Source: Hygrocybe punicea (taxonomy: Eukaryota; Basidiomycota; Agaricomycetes; Agaricales; Hygrophoraceae). Taken from it: a DNA stretch of 64,000 bases. Shown here one piece after another: positions 45,531 to 61,440 of the stretch; position 1 is the stretch's first letter; every line of letters starts with the position of its first letter. Position numbers and translations under genes: made by a program. The stretch is taken from assembly GCA_963556145.1 (NCBI GenBank), contig OY744470.1, positions 2,170,001 to 2,234,000 on the forward strand, read 5' to 3'. The notes below the pieces were generated by a model. That model was not told where the DNA came from. It worked only from the letters and a program-made list of their open reading frames with translations, and searched no databases.

Positions 45531-46995
45531 TCAACGGTCGGGCGTGTAGTCAAAGCACGGAAACTGTACGCCGAAAGGGTCAGCCGCGGGTAGACCATAG
45601 GTCTCGGCTGCATCGTCTTCCGAGTACTTGTCGAATCTGCACCAAAAGAAAAAGAGAGATAGTGAGTAGACGATAGCTTTAACCCAAGGAAACCGGAGGG
45701 GGGGCTTACGCGCTTGCATCACCATCTCTCATTATCTTGGGCAGATAGGGCGCGGTTATATCTCTCTTGGCTAGTTTCTCCCAGTCGACCTCGCGGAACC
45801 ATGCGTGAGCAAAGACATCACCCGCGCCGTGCCGCAGGTTGCCGTACCGCTTCGACGGGTCGCTTTCCATAAGTTTTAGTATGAGATCCGTGGCGTGGTC
45901 ATTGAAGGCTGGCCAGCGGATGAATGCGGGCCCACGGGTGATTTTTTCGTATAGGAGGACGGGGTTTGCTTCTGGTTGATGATATGGCGGGAGACCAGAG
46001 AGCATCTCGAAGATGAGCACTCCGAGAGCATACCAGTCCACGCTCTTGTTATACCGTTGTTGCCCAATGATCTATGGTTTTGTTCGGTTTGAGATGCTAT
46101 GGTGTGATGAACGATAACTACACACCTCGGGAGCAAGGTAGTCTGGGGTGCCGCAGAGTGTCCAGGTTGTGAGTGAGCAACGTTTTGCGAACCCGAAATC
46201 GGCTACTTTGATGTGTCCGTCGTGGTTGAGAAGGATGTTTTCCGGTTTGAGGTCTCGGTAGATGATGTCAAGGGAGTGTAGATAATGCAGAGCAACTGCG
46301 ACTTCTGCAGCATAAAACTTGGCGACAGGATCAGGAAATCGCTGGTTGGCGGGTATGCAATTAGCTTAAAATATAGACAATAAAGATGGGAGGAAGAGAT
46401 GCACGTTCGATCGTCGCAGAAGGGTAAACAACTCGCCACCAGGAACAAAGTCCATAACCATGTACAAGTTGGAGCAATCCTGGAATGTGCCCCAAAGATT
46501 GATGATGAACGGATGCTGGACGGACACGAGCATATGCTGCTCGTTGTTCGTGTGTTCTGCCTGTTTCACTCTGACGATTCTCTCCTTGTTCAGCACCTTG
46601 ATGGCATAGTATCTTAGATTGTGTCGGCTGCGAACTGCCCCAGTTCTTTAATAGGGCCCGGATCGTGAAGCCACACAACGACACGCACCAAGATGCACAC
46701 GGCCGAAGCTGCCTGTGCCAAGTGTACGTTCTATGATGAAATCGCCGAGACAATACGAGCCTTTCGGTCTGTGATGAACCATCTGGGCAGGTATTAATGG
46801 GCGCGATAGATCTATACCATCGAGACTGTCGCCACGCTTGCTCCACTCGCTCGTCGATGTTCGTTGAGTGGATATTGAACCACGGTGATCGAAGGGCTGC
46901 GAGGAAGGTGCAGAGACGGGTTGTTCCGGTTCTGGGGTGTGTGTGTCTTTTGAGTGGGTGAATTGACCTAGTTTGTCCGTCATTCGCCTCAGCAT
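45531..46995 (-). CDS. cAMP-dependent protein kinase catalytic subunit
   Basis: AGC-family Ser/Thr kinase released from the regulatory subunit by cAMP. Five exons, 46995-46689, 46634-46405, 46341-46126, 46071-45710 and 45636-45531, sum to 1,221 nt (406 residues plus stop) with GT-AG introns of 54-73 nt. A roughly 75-residue N-terminal extension rich in Ser/Thr/Pro precedes the kinase domain. Landmarks: [10 protein letters not shown] glycine loop, YYAIKVLNK catalytic lysine, catalytic loop [16 protein letters not shown], activation segment [14 protein letters not shown] with the PDK1-type Thr, and [13 protein letters not shown]. The C-terminal AGC tail ends [14 protein letters not shown]. It lies 490 bp upstream of swr1 in the same orientation. 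A signalling role in growth and nutrient sensing is family knowledge. Confidence 0.95.
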
Positions 46996-47945
46996 CGCGG
47001 TACCGTTATGGGTGACAGTGGGACTGGTGGTGGAGGGACAGCGTGAAGAAGAAAAGAAAGTTTACTAACAATTATGTTACCCCCCGCCCCTGGAAGGACA
47101 CGGCACCAATAACTGCAATTGCCAAAACCCCGTTGAAGTTCAGATCGCTTATTCCTCATTGTTCCCTGATTGGGGTGGTTACAGTGGGATGTATTTTCGT
47201 TGTACTTTTTCTTCATTCTTTACAACCTTCACAACGAATTATTCGGATGAAACCAATTGCAACGCTGCAGCAAGGTCCACGGTGACAGCGTGTACAAAGT
47301 CCTGCTCTGACAGGCAGGGTTTTGGTGGGTACTTTTCTGTTCTCCTTACTGCTCTCCCACACAGTTGCAATTGCCTATAGTAGGTTGCCTATAGTAGGGA
47401 TGAATCCAGACTGGTGGGAATCGGCGGACCCACCATTGACTGTTCCTCGGTTCAGCAAAGTTACATATCAGAGTGAACAATATGGAAGCGGTCATCGGCA
47501 GTGTTCTAGTCAAATCGACCACTTAATCGTGTTACTTGAAACGGCAGTACTCCTGCGATCCCCAAGCCAAGCTCTAGTTGTACCTTGGGACGCATATCAA
47601 CTTGTGATTTCGGAGTTAGAGGTGGTGGTGTGAGGTGAGGTGAGATATCCTGCTGTGGTGGATACTCAGATCATACTTGAAGAACATATGATTCGATGTA
47701 AAATCACACAAGGGCTTGGAAGTCATTTTCAAGTCTCCGCATTTTCTCGTAAACTCACCGCGCGATAAGAAAATTTTACTTAAGCTATGTTGTGTTTCAA
47801 GGGTGCTGCCAAACATCCAAAGTGGCGGTGCAGCCGAGCCAGCGCTTGCCTCAACATAAAAATTTATCCTAGACTTCTGCTCACACACCAGCAGTCTTTA
47901 CGCCACACACACATCCAGTAAACAAAACAAACTAATCCGTAGACT
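46996..47945. other. Divergent intergenic region between PKA and PMR1 genes
   Basis: The two flanking genes diverge, so both promoters should lie here. I see no conserved gene; the ORFs are short and unrecognised. Confidence 0.55.
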
Positions 47946-52012
<4,067 letters not shown>

Positions 52013-52818
52013 CCTCACGCCGAAAAGTGTGGTCTTTTTTCTTCGTTTTTTTTTCGTTTTTTATATCATTATCTAAATATCAGGCGTGGTTTGTTGCATT
52101 TATGGAATTCAAAGCCTTGTGTTATTCTGTTCCTTCTCCATGTGGATTGAGGGAGCCAGTTGAGACGACACAACGATTTGGCGGTGCTTGTAAACTGCGT
52201 TGCCCCTGAACGGAAGCCCGAAGGTCAAGCAAGCGTTACGAGTGAACAGGGAAGAAACGGGAAGGGGTAATGAAAATGAGCGGAACAGTATTTCCAAGAT
52301 CGTTGGTGTGCGCCCCAATCCACCGCTGTGACCGTGTTGCTATAGCCGGTGCAGTGGGGACACATGACTGGCATGACGATCCCTGCGAAGTCCTTTGGCG
52401 GTTGGACATTGTTGCTGTTGTTGCTGTTGTACGACTCTTTCTCTCTCATACCCCTTGTTGGTGCCTGCCCAGAGCTCGACGTTCGAGTTGGCTGTCGTTC
52501 ATCCGAGTCGCCTCTGCTCGCGGTTTACACGTGGCAAAAACGGCCATCATTTCCAGCGGCCTTGAGTGCTCAGCGCTGAATATCGACAGTGGAAACCTCA
52601 CAAAACAGGCCAAGTTTCAAGTTTCTGCAATCAGTCGAGGACAAGGGTTGTACAGGAAGAGAGGAAACCTTGTTCGTCCTTCAAGTTGAAAGCGCCCAAG
52701 GCTTGAAGCTTAGAGCCGACTTCCACACTCAAGTTTTTCCTGCTAGCTGCTCCCCAAAGTTAACGCCAGTATCAGGTTCCTTTCAACTCAAAGGTAAACC
52801 TTAACGATTGGGAAGGAG
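52013..52818. other. Intergenic, no recognised gene
   Basis: PMR1 3' region and leader of the Rho GEF. A few ORFs of 70-140 codons lack any recognised domain. Confidence 0.55.
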
Positions 52819-55800
52819 ATGGCAGCACAATCCGACCCAGATGGCAACTTGTCTCCCACTACGGACCCCTCGCCGCCTCGTTCTCACCGCGTGGGCCAAT
52901 CCAAAACTCCTGCCCGGTACGACACCTCCAATGCTGCTTATGATTTCTCTCCGCCCCTACATCTCCCCACCTCCCCACCTTTACCTCCTCGTTCCCCACT
53001 CCGGCCATCTCCAATATCTGCTAAACCCTCCAATATCACCATGCCAACAGTTGATTCTGCTGCTATTGACCCATTGAGCCACCTGCATTTCGAATACGAG
53101 AACCCCAGCCTTTCGTCTATAGACGGCCTTTTGGAAGCGCTCGCGAATTCGCAAGACGACCGGTCGGGCAATGCCGAGCCGAGACGGTTAGATTCACCCG
53201 TGTCCTTGTCTCCAATGGACGACGAGAGCTCCTCCAACTCCTCTCTTGTCAACGTTCTGGGCCACCCAGCTCCCATCTCGAAGCGAACTCATGCATTGCT
53301 CGAACTGCTCTCGTCGGAACGTGCATATGCCTCCGATTTGGCACTCATCCGCGATATTCACATTCCGTTGGCGCTAGGTGGGTGGATCCGCCCTTTCATC
53401 GAACGTATAGCACATCAACCACTTTCTAGGTCAACCTGTGCCGTTTCACCAAGCACCAGCCACACCTCCAAAGTCCTCCGGCTCCTCTGAGCGCACCGTG
53501 TCCACTGCCTCAGAGTCTTCTGCGACCTCATCCACGACTGGCACGCCAATGACTCGGGAAGATACCAGGGTCATATTCAGCAACGTCCCAGAACTCGCCC
53601 TGTTAGCTGACACGTTCTCCGAACAACTAGAAGAGGCGCTGGGTTCAGTCCTCGAAGGCGGCCAAGGCGAGGATCGCGTCGGAAAGCTTTTCCTCGATAT
53701 GGTCCGTCACACGTTCTCATCAGTTTCATGTTTACCTCTCCACCCCTAATTCGCGATCCCTCGTAGATCCCTACTTTAGAGCCACCATACAAATCATACA
53801 TCACCCGACATCCAACTGCTCTGGCGCACCTGAACGCCCTCCCGCAATCGAACGCTCTCACGACGTACCTCGCACACACACGGACCCTCGCAGCCTCACT
53901 CACGCATGCGTGGGACTTGCCATCTCTGCTCATCAAACCAGTACAACGCCTGCTTAAATACCCACTCCTTCTCGCCGCCGTTATTGATGAAACGCCTGAT
54001 AGCCATCGGGATAAGGAGAATCTGCGGCTTGCAAAGGAGAAGATGGAGGCGGTGGCACGGGGGGTGAACGAGGGGCGGCGTCGGTGGGAGGTCGTGCAGG
54101 AGGTGCTGACAGCGAAGCCGGGCGAGTTGCCCAAGAAGAAGGGACTGAACGTTGGGGTCGCCACATCTGTGAACCTTGGACGGATGAAGAGTCTGCGGAC
54201 TGTCAGAACCCAAGAGGGCAATGAAGAGGCTATCCAGGTTGAGAAGATGGAGAAGCACCTGAAGACGGCCGACGCATTCGTCACTTCGCTCGCCAAGGCC
54301 GCGGTTTCTTGGACGACGGCCGTCCGTGTCACAGTTGAGCATCTGCGGGAATGGGCGCTCGGTTTCGGTAAGGTAATTGGGCTGTCGGAGGAACAAAAGT
54401 CCGAAGCATTCGACGCATTTCTGGTCGTCGTAGAGCACCAGCTGCTACCTCTATGTACCGATCTCGAGACTGTCATCAGAGAGAATCTGTTGCGGGAGCT
54501 CGCACGCCTGGTCGCAACCTCAGCATCGCCATTTCGTCTCCTGGACGCCATGAATGCTCTCGAGCCACTCCACTACGGCCTGCTCAACATCAACTTTGCC
54601 AAGAATAGGCCACCAGCAGCACTTCTCGAAGCTTCGCAGTCCTACCTTGCGTTGCGTGGCCAGCTCTTTGCAGAGCTCCCACAGTACCTTGCATTACTCG
54701 ACAAAGGCATCATGTTGATTGTGCACCAGCTTGCGCAGGTCCAGAAGCAATTTTATGCAGATGCACGGGATAGGTGGAGCGATCTATGGGACGCGTTAAG
54801 GGTGGAAGGCGAGATGAACGCCGGTGCCTCAGAAACTCTGCGCGTCTGGTGGGAGCGCTGGGCAGATGTCGATAAGACTGTCTTAGGGTTGAATATCGTA
54901 TACCGGCCGAAACGGACAGTTGCGGAAACACATCCTGATAGGACAGCCGCGGCGAATGTACGCGCGATAATGCTTAGCTTGGAATCCCAGCCAGCAGCAT
55001 CGTCAGCGCGCTCGCCGATGACGGCGGTGTTGTCGTCATTAGATGTATCTTCGCCTATGTCACTCTCGTCGTCATCATCGCAACGGGCTAGGAGTAGGGG
55101 CGGGAGTGATTCGACACCGAGAACTAATCTCCCACGACGTTATTCGGTTGATAGCTTACATTCTGGCAAGTCGAGCAAATCGAGCAAGTCGAGCAAGTCG
55201 AAACGGCAGAGTCGGACGGACGATTTTGGGGAGTTTTTGCCAAATGGAATATCAGGTGGTGTCCCCACTGTCCCTGTCCCTGTTGTCCCGGTACCCACAC
55301 GAACGAGGAACATGTCAGAAAGCATGTCCCCTGTAGCGCCAGCATCCCCACCGCCGCCTTCCATATCGGCTTCGGGAGGAGCTGGCATGGGTATTTTCAT
55401 GGGCCATATGGGCCGTAGTTCTGCGAAAGAAAACTTCGACGATTTGGACAGGGGCCGGGCACTCCGAAAGCCAAGTCTGCGACGCAAACTAACGGACTCA
55501 CTCCTGCCGTCCGTTGCTCATCGACGTCGTTCCTCGTCTGTCAAATCCATGGATTCAGCGATCCTCGCCCGAGAGCGAGAGGCTCCACCAAGCCAAGTGA
55601 CGCCTGTGCAGACGCGGGTGGGCTGGGAGCACGCTCGCCCCAAGTATGCGTGCCGCGTGGTACACCCTTGCCGCCCCCCAGACGGCGTCTCATACAGCAA
55701 TTTCCCCTTCTTCCGGCTGGAGGTGGGCCAAGTATATCAGGTGCTCAAGGAGGCGGGGCACCCGTGCACACATGAGCATCTGCCGCTTTATGTGGACGAT

Positions 55801-55884
55801 GGTGAGGACTGTTTGTTACTGGTACGGGATCGAGAAGGGCACGTTGGCTGGGCGTTGGCAAGTTTTCTCATACCCACGGATTAG
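52819..55884 (+). CDS. Rho-family GEF with DH, BAR-like and C-terminal SH3 domains
   Basis: Activates Rho/Cdc42-type GTPases at membranes. Three exons, 52819-53377, 53430-53701 and 53767-55884, give 982 residues plus stop. A Pro/Ser-rich N-terminus (about 1-150) is followed by the DH domain starting THALLELLSSERAYASDL and containing LLIKPVQRLLKYPLLLAAVI, the strongest DH signature. No PH domain is obvious; instead helical sequence of BAR type follows (EKMEKHLKTADAFVTSLAKA to about QLAQVQKQFYADA), the arrangement of the DH-BAR group (animal Tuba/DNMBP, fission yeast Gef1). A Ser-rich linker with a KSSKSSKSSK repeat leads to an SH3-like end (YACRVVHPCRPPDG...FFRLEVGQVYQVL...GHVGWALASFLIP). Polarity or septation roles are inferred from relatives. 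Confidence 0.88.
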
Positions 55885-56150
55885 AGGTAACTAATGTTGT
55901 GGCGTTGTCAATTTGCTTTCTTTGTATCTTGCATATTCAGGTCATCTGCACCCAAGGCCTAAGTACTTACTGCTTTGTCACTAGCGATATAATAAGACAC
56001 ATGACCCAAGGAAACCAAGAAGCAAAAGTAAAATTGTCCAAGTACACAACGCATTCATAGCAGTAATGATCTCCCGAGGGAAGCAAAGCCAAAGTAGTCA
56101 GATACCCTTTCGTTGAGATTCTTTTTTACATTCTTTTCCAAAGGAATGTC
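55885..56150. other. Short convergent intergenic region
   Basis: The Rho GEF and the FAD oxidase converge here; no gene is seen. Confidence 0.6.
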
Positions 56151-58711
56151 TCAAGGCGATAATGGATGTTCCAAGACTTCCCAATTAGGCCCCAGCGGCC
56201 AGAACGAATTGCGGAAGACACCGTTCGGGTCGTATTGCCTTTTGATTTCACAAAGGCGTGCCCAGTTATCGCCGTAGCAGGATATGGTACGTTCCGCGGA
56301 CTCGTGTCGTGCGAGAAACTAAGGAACATTGAATGACAGGAAGGATAAGGATTCTTGATGAACACCTACGCTAGGATACGGGTTTCCGCAGCTCACGGGA
56401 CCCAATGTCCCTGAGATCCACTACGACACAGAAGCCGCCATACGAAACCACCATAAATGTCTCAATAGTAAGCTTGAAAAAGTTATTGCAACTTACCTCT
56501 TCAGCAGATGACTTGCAACGAGGGTCGACGAGGCCCATGGGCCACTGGTGCAGTGCTGCGAGTGTGAATGATGCCTCACGTTTTTCTTTGGGCAAGCAAG
56601 TATCTTCAAAGTCAGCAATGGCGCCGCCAGCAAGCTCAAATAACCAAGCTAGCGGCGAAAAGTGTCAGGTTACGTTATCCAAGTTAGACAGTTCGCAGCT
56701 GTTAGCTTACTGCATCCCAAGGGCGAATCTGCAAACTGAATGACGGTGTTGTTGATGATGTCGTCTGGCAGCGAGGTGACCAGCACCGACCGAATGAACC
56801 ATTGATTCCCAGCTATTCCCCGAGGAAACACCATGAGCAACCGACATGTTCAACTTCAGGATGAATCAAGTCCGACCTTTGCCACGTAAGACCTGTGCGA
56901 CGCTATCTTGTTGGTGCAAGAAACTTTTCTCATCAACTTCATTGAGCAAACACATTTCGCCGTCCCAGGAAGAAATAGCAGCCAAATACTCCTGGCCCTT
57001 CTCCTTAGGCCCGACATAGCATATTTGGATTACAACGAGGGAATCTTTTCCCGCGGGACCAGCCGTGAGCAAAACATTGGCGTAAAGTTCGCGAGGTGCC
57101 CCTTTCACGCAGTCTCGGAAGTGCTTGATGAGAGAGTGAGCTGTCGCACGACGGAATCGGCTGTGGAAATTTAGATGGGATTACGAAGACTGGGTGATGT
57201 CTTACTAGATGAGGTTACCAGCAAATACCACTGGTACAGGATATGCTCGGGCCTTGTAGCGTGTTGCAACACCAAGGGCAGGCCCAGCACCTCGAAGTGC
57301 CCACCAAAGGTCTATTCGTGAAATGCTCCTATTAGTGAAGAGAAAGATTCGCGATGAAGAAGCTTGATTGACCAGGGTATTCATCGTTGTTTACGATGAC
57401 GATACGACCATCGGCTAAAACCATCTCTACTTCTACAAGATTGTCGACGCTGAGGCCGTACAAGCGGCTCAGGAAACCGAAACCACCAAGAAGCATGATG
57501 GAAGATCCGACCGGGTGAGCAGAGCTAAGCAACCATATTGTAAATTCAGTTCTATGTATATCAAGCCACGTCATGACACTCACAAGGGGACATGGTACGC
57601 AATCTTGTCGTTCCCAGACAAAGACTTGGCTTCCAAAGGGTTTTGCGCGGTAAAAGTATCAATTTCTTTCTGCCTCATCCCCGCGCCGAATGTCACATAT
57701 GCGTGGGGATGAATAGGCTCTATTTCAGAGCTATGTGAAATGAGTGGTGCGGACGAATTAACAGATAAAGTACTCGAGCGATATCCTGCCGATTGACGGT
57801 CAAAACCTGATTGCACCGATGCGGGCGGAGGAAAGAGGGAACTCGGGTTTTTACTGAGATATCCAAAGGGATCCGCTCGTAGAGATCCATAGTGAGATAT
57901 GCTACTGTTTACAGGTGAGGATAGGGATGGGGATGTGGCAATGGTCGATTGAGATGAGTTGCTTTGGGAGTTAATAGATCCGCCATCCTGGCCTGAGGAG
58001 CCCTTGTTTAAATCGATGGTAACACCGGAGTCTAAGCGACGTCTAACGATAGGCGAGGGGCCATCGTTGTCACTCGGTAGCGGAGGGCCACGAAGGAATT
58101 TCGCAACAGCTCCTGAAGCCAAATCATACTTGCGAAGTCCGTCGTCGTCGTCACGTCTTCGTTTCCCTGTCTTTATAGAAGAGGAATCTGTGACCAAGGC
58201 GCCGGCCTTACTTTTCCCTTTTGCACCAAAGAATGGCATGTCCCGAAGGCTTGTGAAGGATCCCTCTTGTAGGGGCGGTTCAATATCGACACCCCCCAAC
58301 CGATTCAGGTCGACGATAATGTCTCCGTTAATCGCCCAACCAGCTGTTCCGTAACCGCCTGCCTTGATGGATGGGGAAAGCGAGTGCTTTGTGCAGAAAA
58401 TCAATATTCTAGGATGGAGACATTTTCGAGTCTTGTTGAATACCCATGGACGATAGACTTACTTGCTGACATCTTCGGCATCCAATGGACAGACAACCGC
58501 TTTGGCGGATGTTGTTACATTGCCATTGAAGACGGAAGAGTACTCCACAAAACTGTAATGTTTTCAGTGACAAAAAATATCGAGGAGGCTAAAAATCGGT
58601 GACATACTCAGGGTCGTCGCGGAGATAGACATCGCCTCTGATAGCTGCGCCTAGCTCTTCGTATAACCATGTTGGTAGAGCATCGGAGGGCACAGATTTG
58701 CTCGCTATCAT
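56151..58711 (-). CDS. Berberine-bridge-like FAD-dependent oxidase with long Ser-rich insertion
   Basis: FAD-linked oxidase (FAD_binding_4 plus BBE-type C-terminus). The start MIASKSVPSDALPTWLYEEL is at 58711; exons then read DVYLRDDPE, VEYSSVFNGNVTTSAKAVVCP, FCTKHSLSPSIKAGGYGTAGW, PHAYVTFGAGMRQKEID, HPVGSSIMLLGGFGFLSRLYG, SVDNLVEVEMVLADGRIV, PRELYANVLLTAGPAGKDSL, and the flavoprotein-typical end YDPNGVFRNSFWPLGPNWEV, with the stop at 56153-56151. Introns are 50-70 nt. Two odd points: the usual GGHS motif, whose His carries covalent FAD, reads GGYGTAG; and about 170 mostly Ser/Asp/Lys-rich residues (about 58300-57750) are inserted inside the FAD domain. I recall similar insertions in other mushroom proteins. 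No signal peptide is evident, so it is probably intracellular. Substrate unknown. Confidence 0.82.
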
Positions 58712-61440
58712 CAGAGCAGAAAATCGAGTTCAAACTGTTGTGGTTGTGGGACAAGATCCAGTGTAAACTGGGGTTCCATCTGAATACTGGAGACTATATA
58801 TGGGGGAGCGCCCAATTTCGCTCAGCTGTCACGGGGCTGAGGGACGATCCAGCGGCGAATCCGAGTTAGGTCTTGGGCACATGTCATACGCACCCGTAAA
58901 GAAGAATGCTAGCCAACTCTGGGTAACAACCCTGTTTTCATGGTCGGGTACGCCCGAGTGAAAACCTGAGTCAACTAGGGCGAGCGGCGATCACAGAAGA
59001 ATTTCGAAGCACGGACTCGGACATCGAGGTGAGTCTATGAGAGAATTGACGACAGTTGCAGCTACATACTTCCAAGTTCTACACTTTTGTACGGAATGAA
59101 AACCCGGTAAGTTCGTTGTTTTGCGGCGAATTATTACAGGGGATACTCCAGGGCTGCAGGGTCAACGTTACGGTTGTGGTTCTGGAGGCCACTTGTGTAC
59201 CTGTAACATCAGGTGTATTTGTCAAAAACTTCAAGGCGAAGAACGTCAACGTCAAGGCTGTTGTTGTTCAATGTTCCCAGGAATGGCCTGGTGGAATTGC
59301 GCGAACTTCCGAAAATGCTTCAGAAATGGTACTCAAGAACAACAATATGTAACCTCGCACAGGGTTACAGCGGATGCTTGGCAAATGTTAACGTTGTCCC
59401 AAGATATTTCCCCAGGCTAGGACGTACAGGTACATAAGTAGTTCCGCTCTGCCGACTTTGACAATCTATAAAAGTCACTAATCAGTGCAATCATTTGTGA
59501 ACGGCATTATCTTATTCGTGGAACAATTCTCAACCTCAGTATGTACTGGTTTCTTTGATTAGTACAAGTACTGCCTAGGATGAACACGGTTAACACATCA
59601 GTCGACTTCCGAACAACGACACACCTTTACTGACGGTTTCGATTTTCTCGTCCAGTTACAAAAGGAGTGGGCATGAACGTGTGGTTAATCTTCCAGCCCT
59701 TGATTTTCCCGAGCGGAAGAAGTGGTCGATTCCTTGGACTTCGATTGTCGTAATTTGCAGCGCCAATGGCGCAGGGTCAAAGGCGTTTTCCGAAGCCGCG
59801 TCTTGAAGTGACAACAGCAGGCCAGAACGGAAGTCTTTCGAGGTTGGTCGTTGCAGAACAGCTGGTGCGGATAGACTCGGTGGTAATTTCCGCCAAGTCG
59901 ACGCAAACGTGTTTGATGGTACTTCGTCCGGTCGAATTTCTGGACAGAATAATGGAAACCTCGGCGAATTGAGCACGGAAAAGATAGTATGAGCTAGACT
60001 TCACATCCGCGCCAGTTCTTGAGCCTAATGAGCAGCCTTCCTCTGGTCATCGGGTTTGGTAACAAAAAATGACCAGGTTCTTGATTTTTTCTAAAGAACC
60101 ACTACACCTCGAGAATCGCTGCCCACGAACTCGCCGTAAAATGAATATGACAGCCTGTACTCGTCATCTATTGGAAGCATGTCGATGTTCCCGATGTAGT
60201 GTGACCAACAAAAAAAAGGCGGTTCTTTGAACAATGAGTTGAGGGCTATCAGGAACAACATTTTACGCCTTCGCTTTTCGGGTGCCAGTGTAGTCAACAG
60301 GTGTGAGTCCATAGTCATCTTTGCGGTGTATTTCAGCTCCACATCGACGTACCTATTGATAAGCATAGTGAGGAGACATAGGTGGAAGGACAAGAACATA
60401 CCGTAACAAAGGCCGGCCGATTCGACAGAGTCATTGTACTAGGCAGCCATATGCAAGCTCTCGTCCGCCTCATTTGGATCAATACTTTCTTCTCGCAGTA
60501 GTTTTCGGCCCCCCCATTATACTGGCATCAGCTTTGACAAGAGTCAAAGACAGCCTGGCCTTTCCTCCGCGTGAATCTTCGAATTGCGACTTATCGAGGT
60601 CCTCTCCGAGATGGTACCTCTGCAAAATGTGGTCAGAGTGCCGCATTAACGGCACATCGCGATTCAACGGAGCACGATTCAAGTTGTAAGTCTCAGGCTT
60701 CAAGTTTTGGTTGCGTGTCAGTGTCTAGTAGGTTTTGAAAATTGACCAGGTCAAATGGCAGTATAGCAGTCCTACGTCGTCAATTATCCGAAGAGGACCT
60801 GATAGGTGCTAGGGTGTTTCGAATGAAGCAAATAGGCGATAAACCCCGGGCCGTCTTGGTACCATCATGGGAGACTTGGAGTACACTCTTCATGACGAAG
60901 CACAAGGCGATGATGAGTACCCTAGCAATTACCACCTTTCTTCCCTGTTCGCCTCACATCACACTAAGCAAATCTTTCCACCAGGGTGCATATATCGTGC
61001 ATAACGATTTTTCTAGACACAACCAGAGAGACTGCTCAAATTGTCGCGTCCTTTTTGCCAGTGCATCATAGAACTGCCTTATCTTCGGGTTTTTGCCGCC
61101 GCCCCACAATCCGCAAGAGATCTTTAAAAAAAAATGCTGATACCACGTACATTCGTCAGCTTACCGAAGGCCCCCCCAACAGGTCGCTCTATCTCCCAGG
61201 ACCAGACCACCGGATCTTGTGGTGGACCGTGGACGGCGCTCAGTCGGATCATAGCCATAAGGGTAGTTGCGCACCAATGATAGATAGTTCAAGTAATCAC
61301 CAGTTCCATTTCCCCTCGGCTGGAGACCGTGTCAAAAAATGTGTTACATTTGATGTGGATTGGTGCGTGTTAGAAAACAAGTACAACGTAATGAACGATG
61401 CTCTAATAGTAATAATGCCAAGTTGGAGAAACGTCCCAAG
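58712..61440. other. 2.7-kb region without a confident gene
   Basis: ORFs up to 265 codons occur but none shows a domain I recognise. The longest (60986-61783 plus) overlaps the PAL 3' end antisense. A minus-strand stretch at 60399-60091 (RYVDVELKYTAKMTMDSHLL..., 102 aa) and one at 59976-59656 are conceivable exons of an unrecognised gene; stops and frame changes between them leave this unresolved. Confidence 0.5.
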
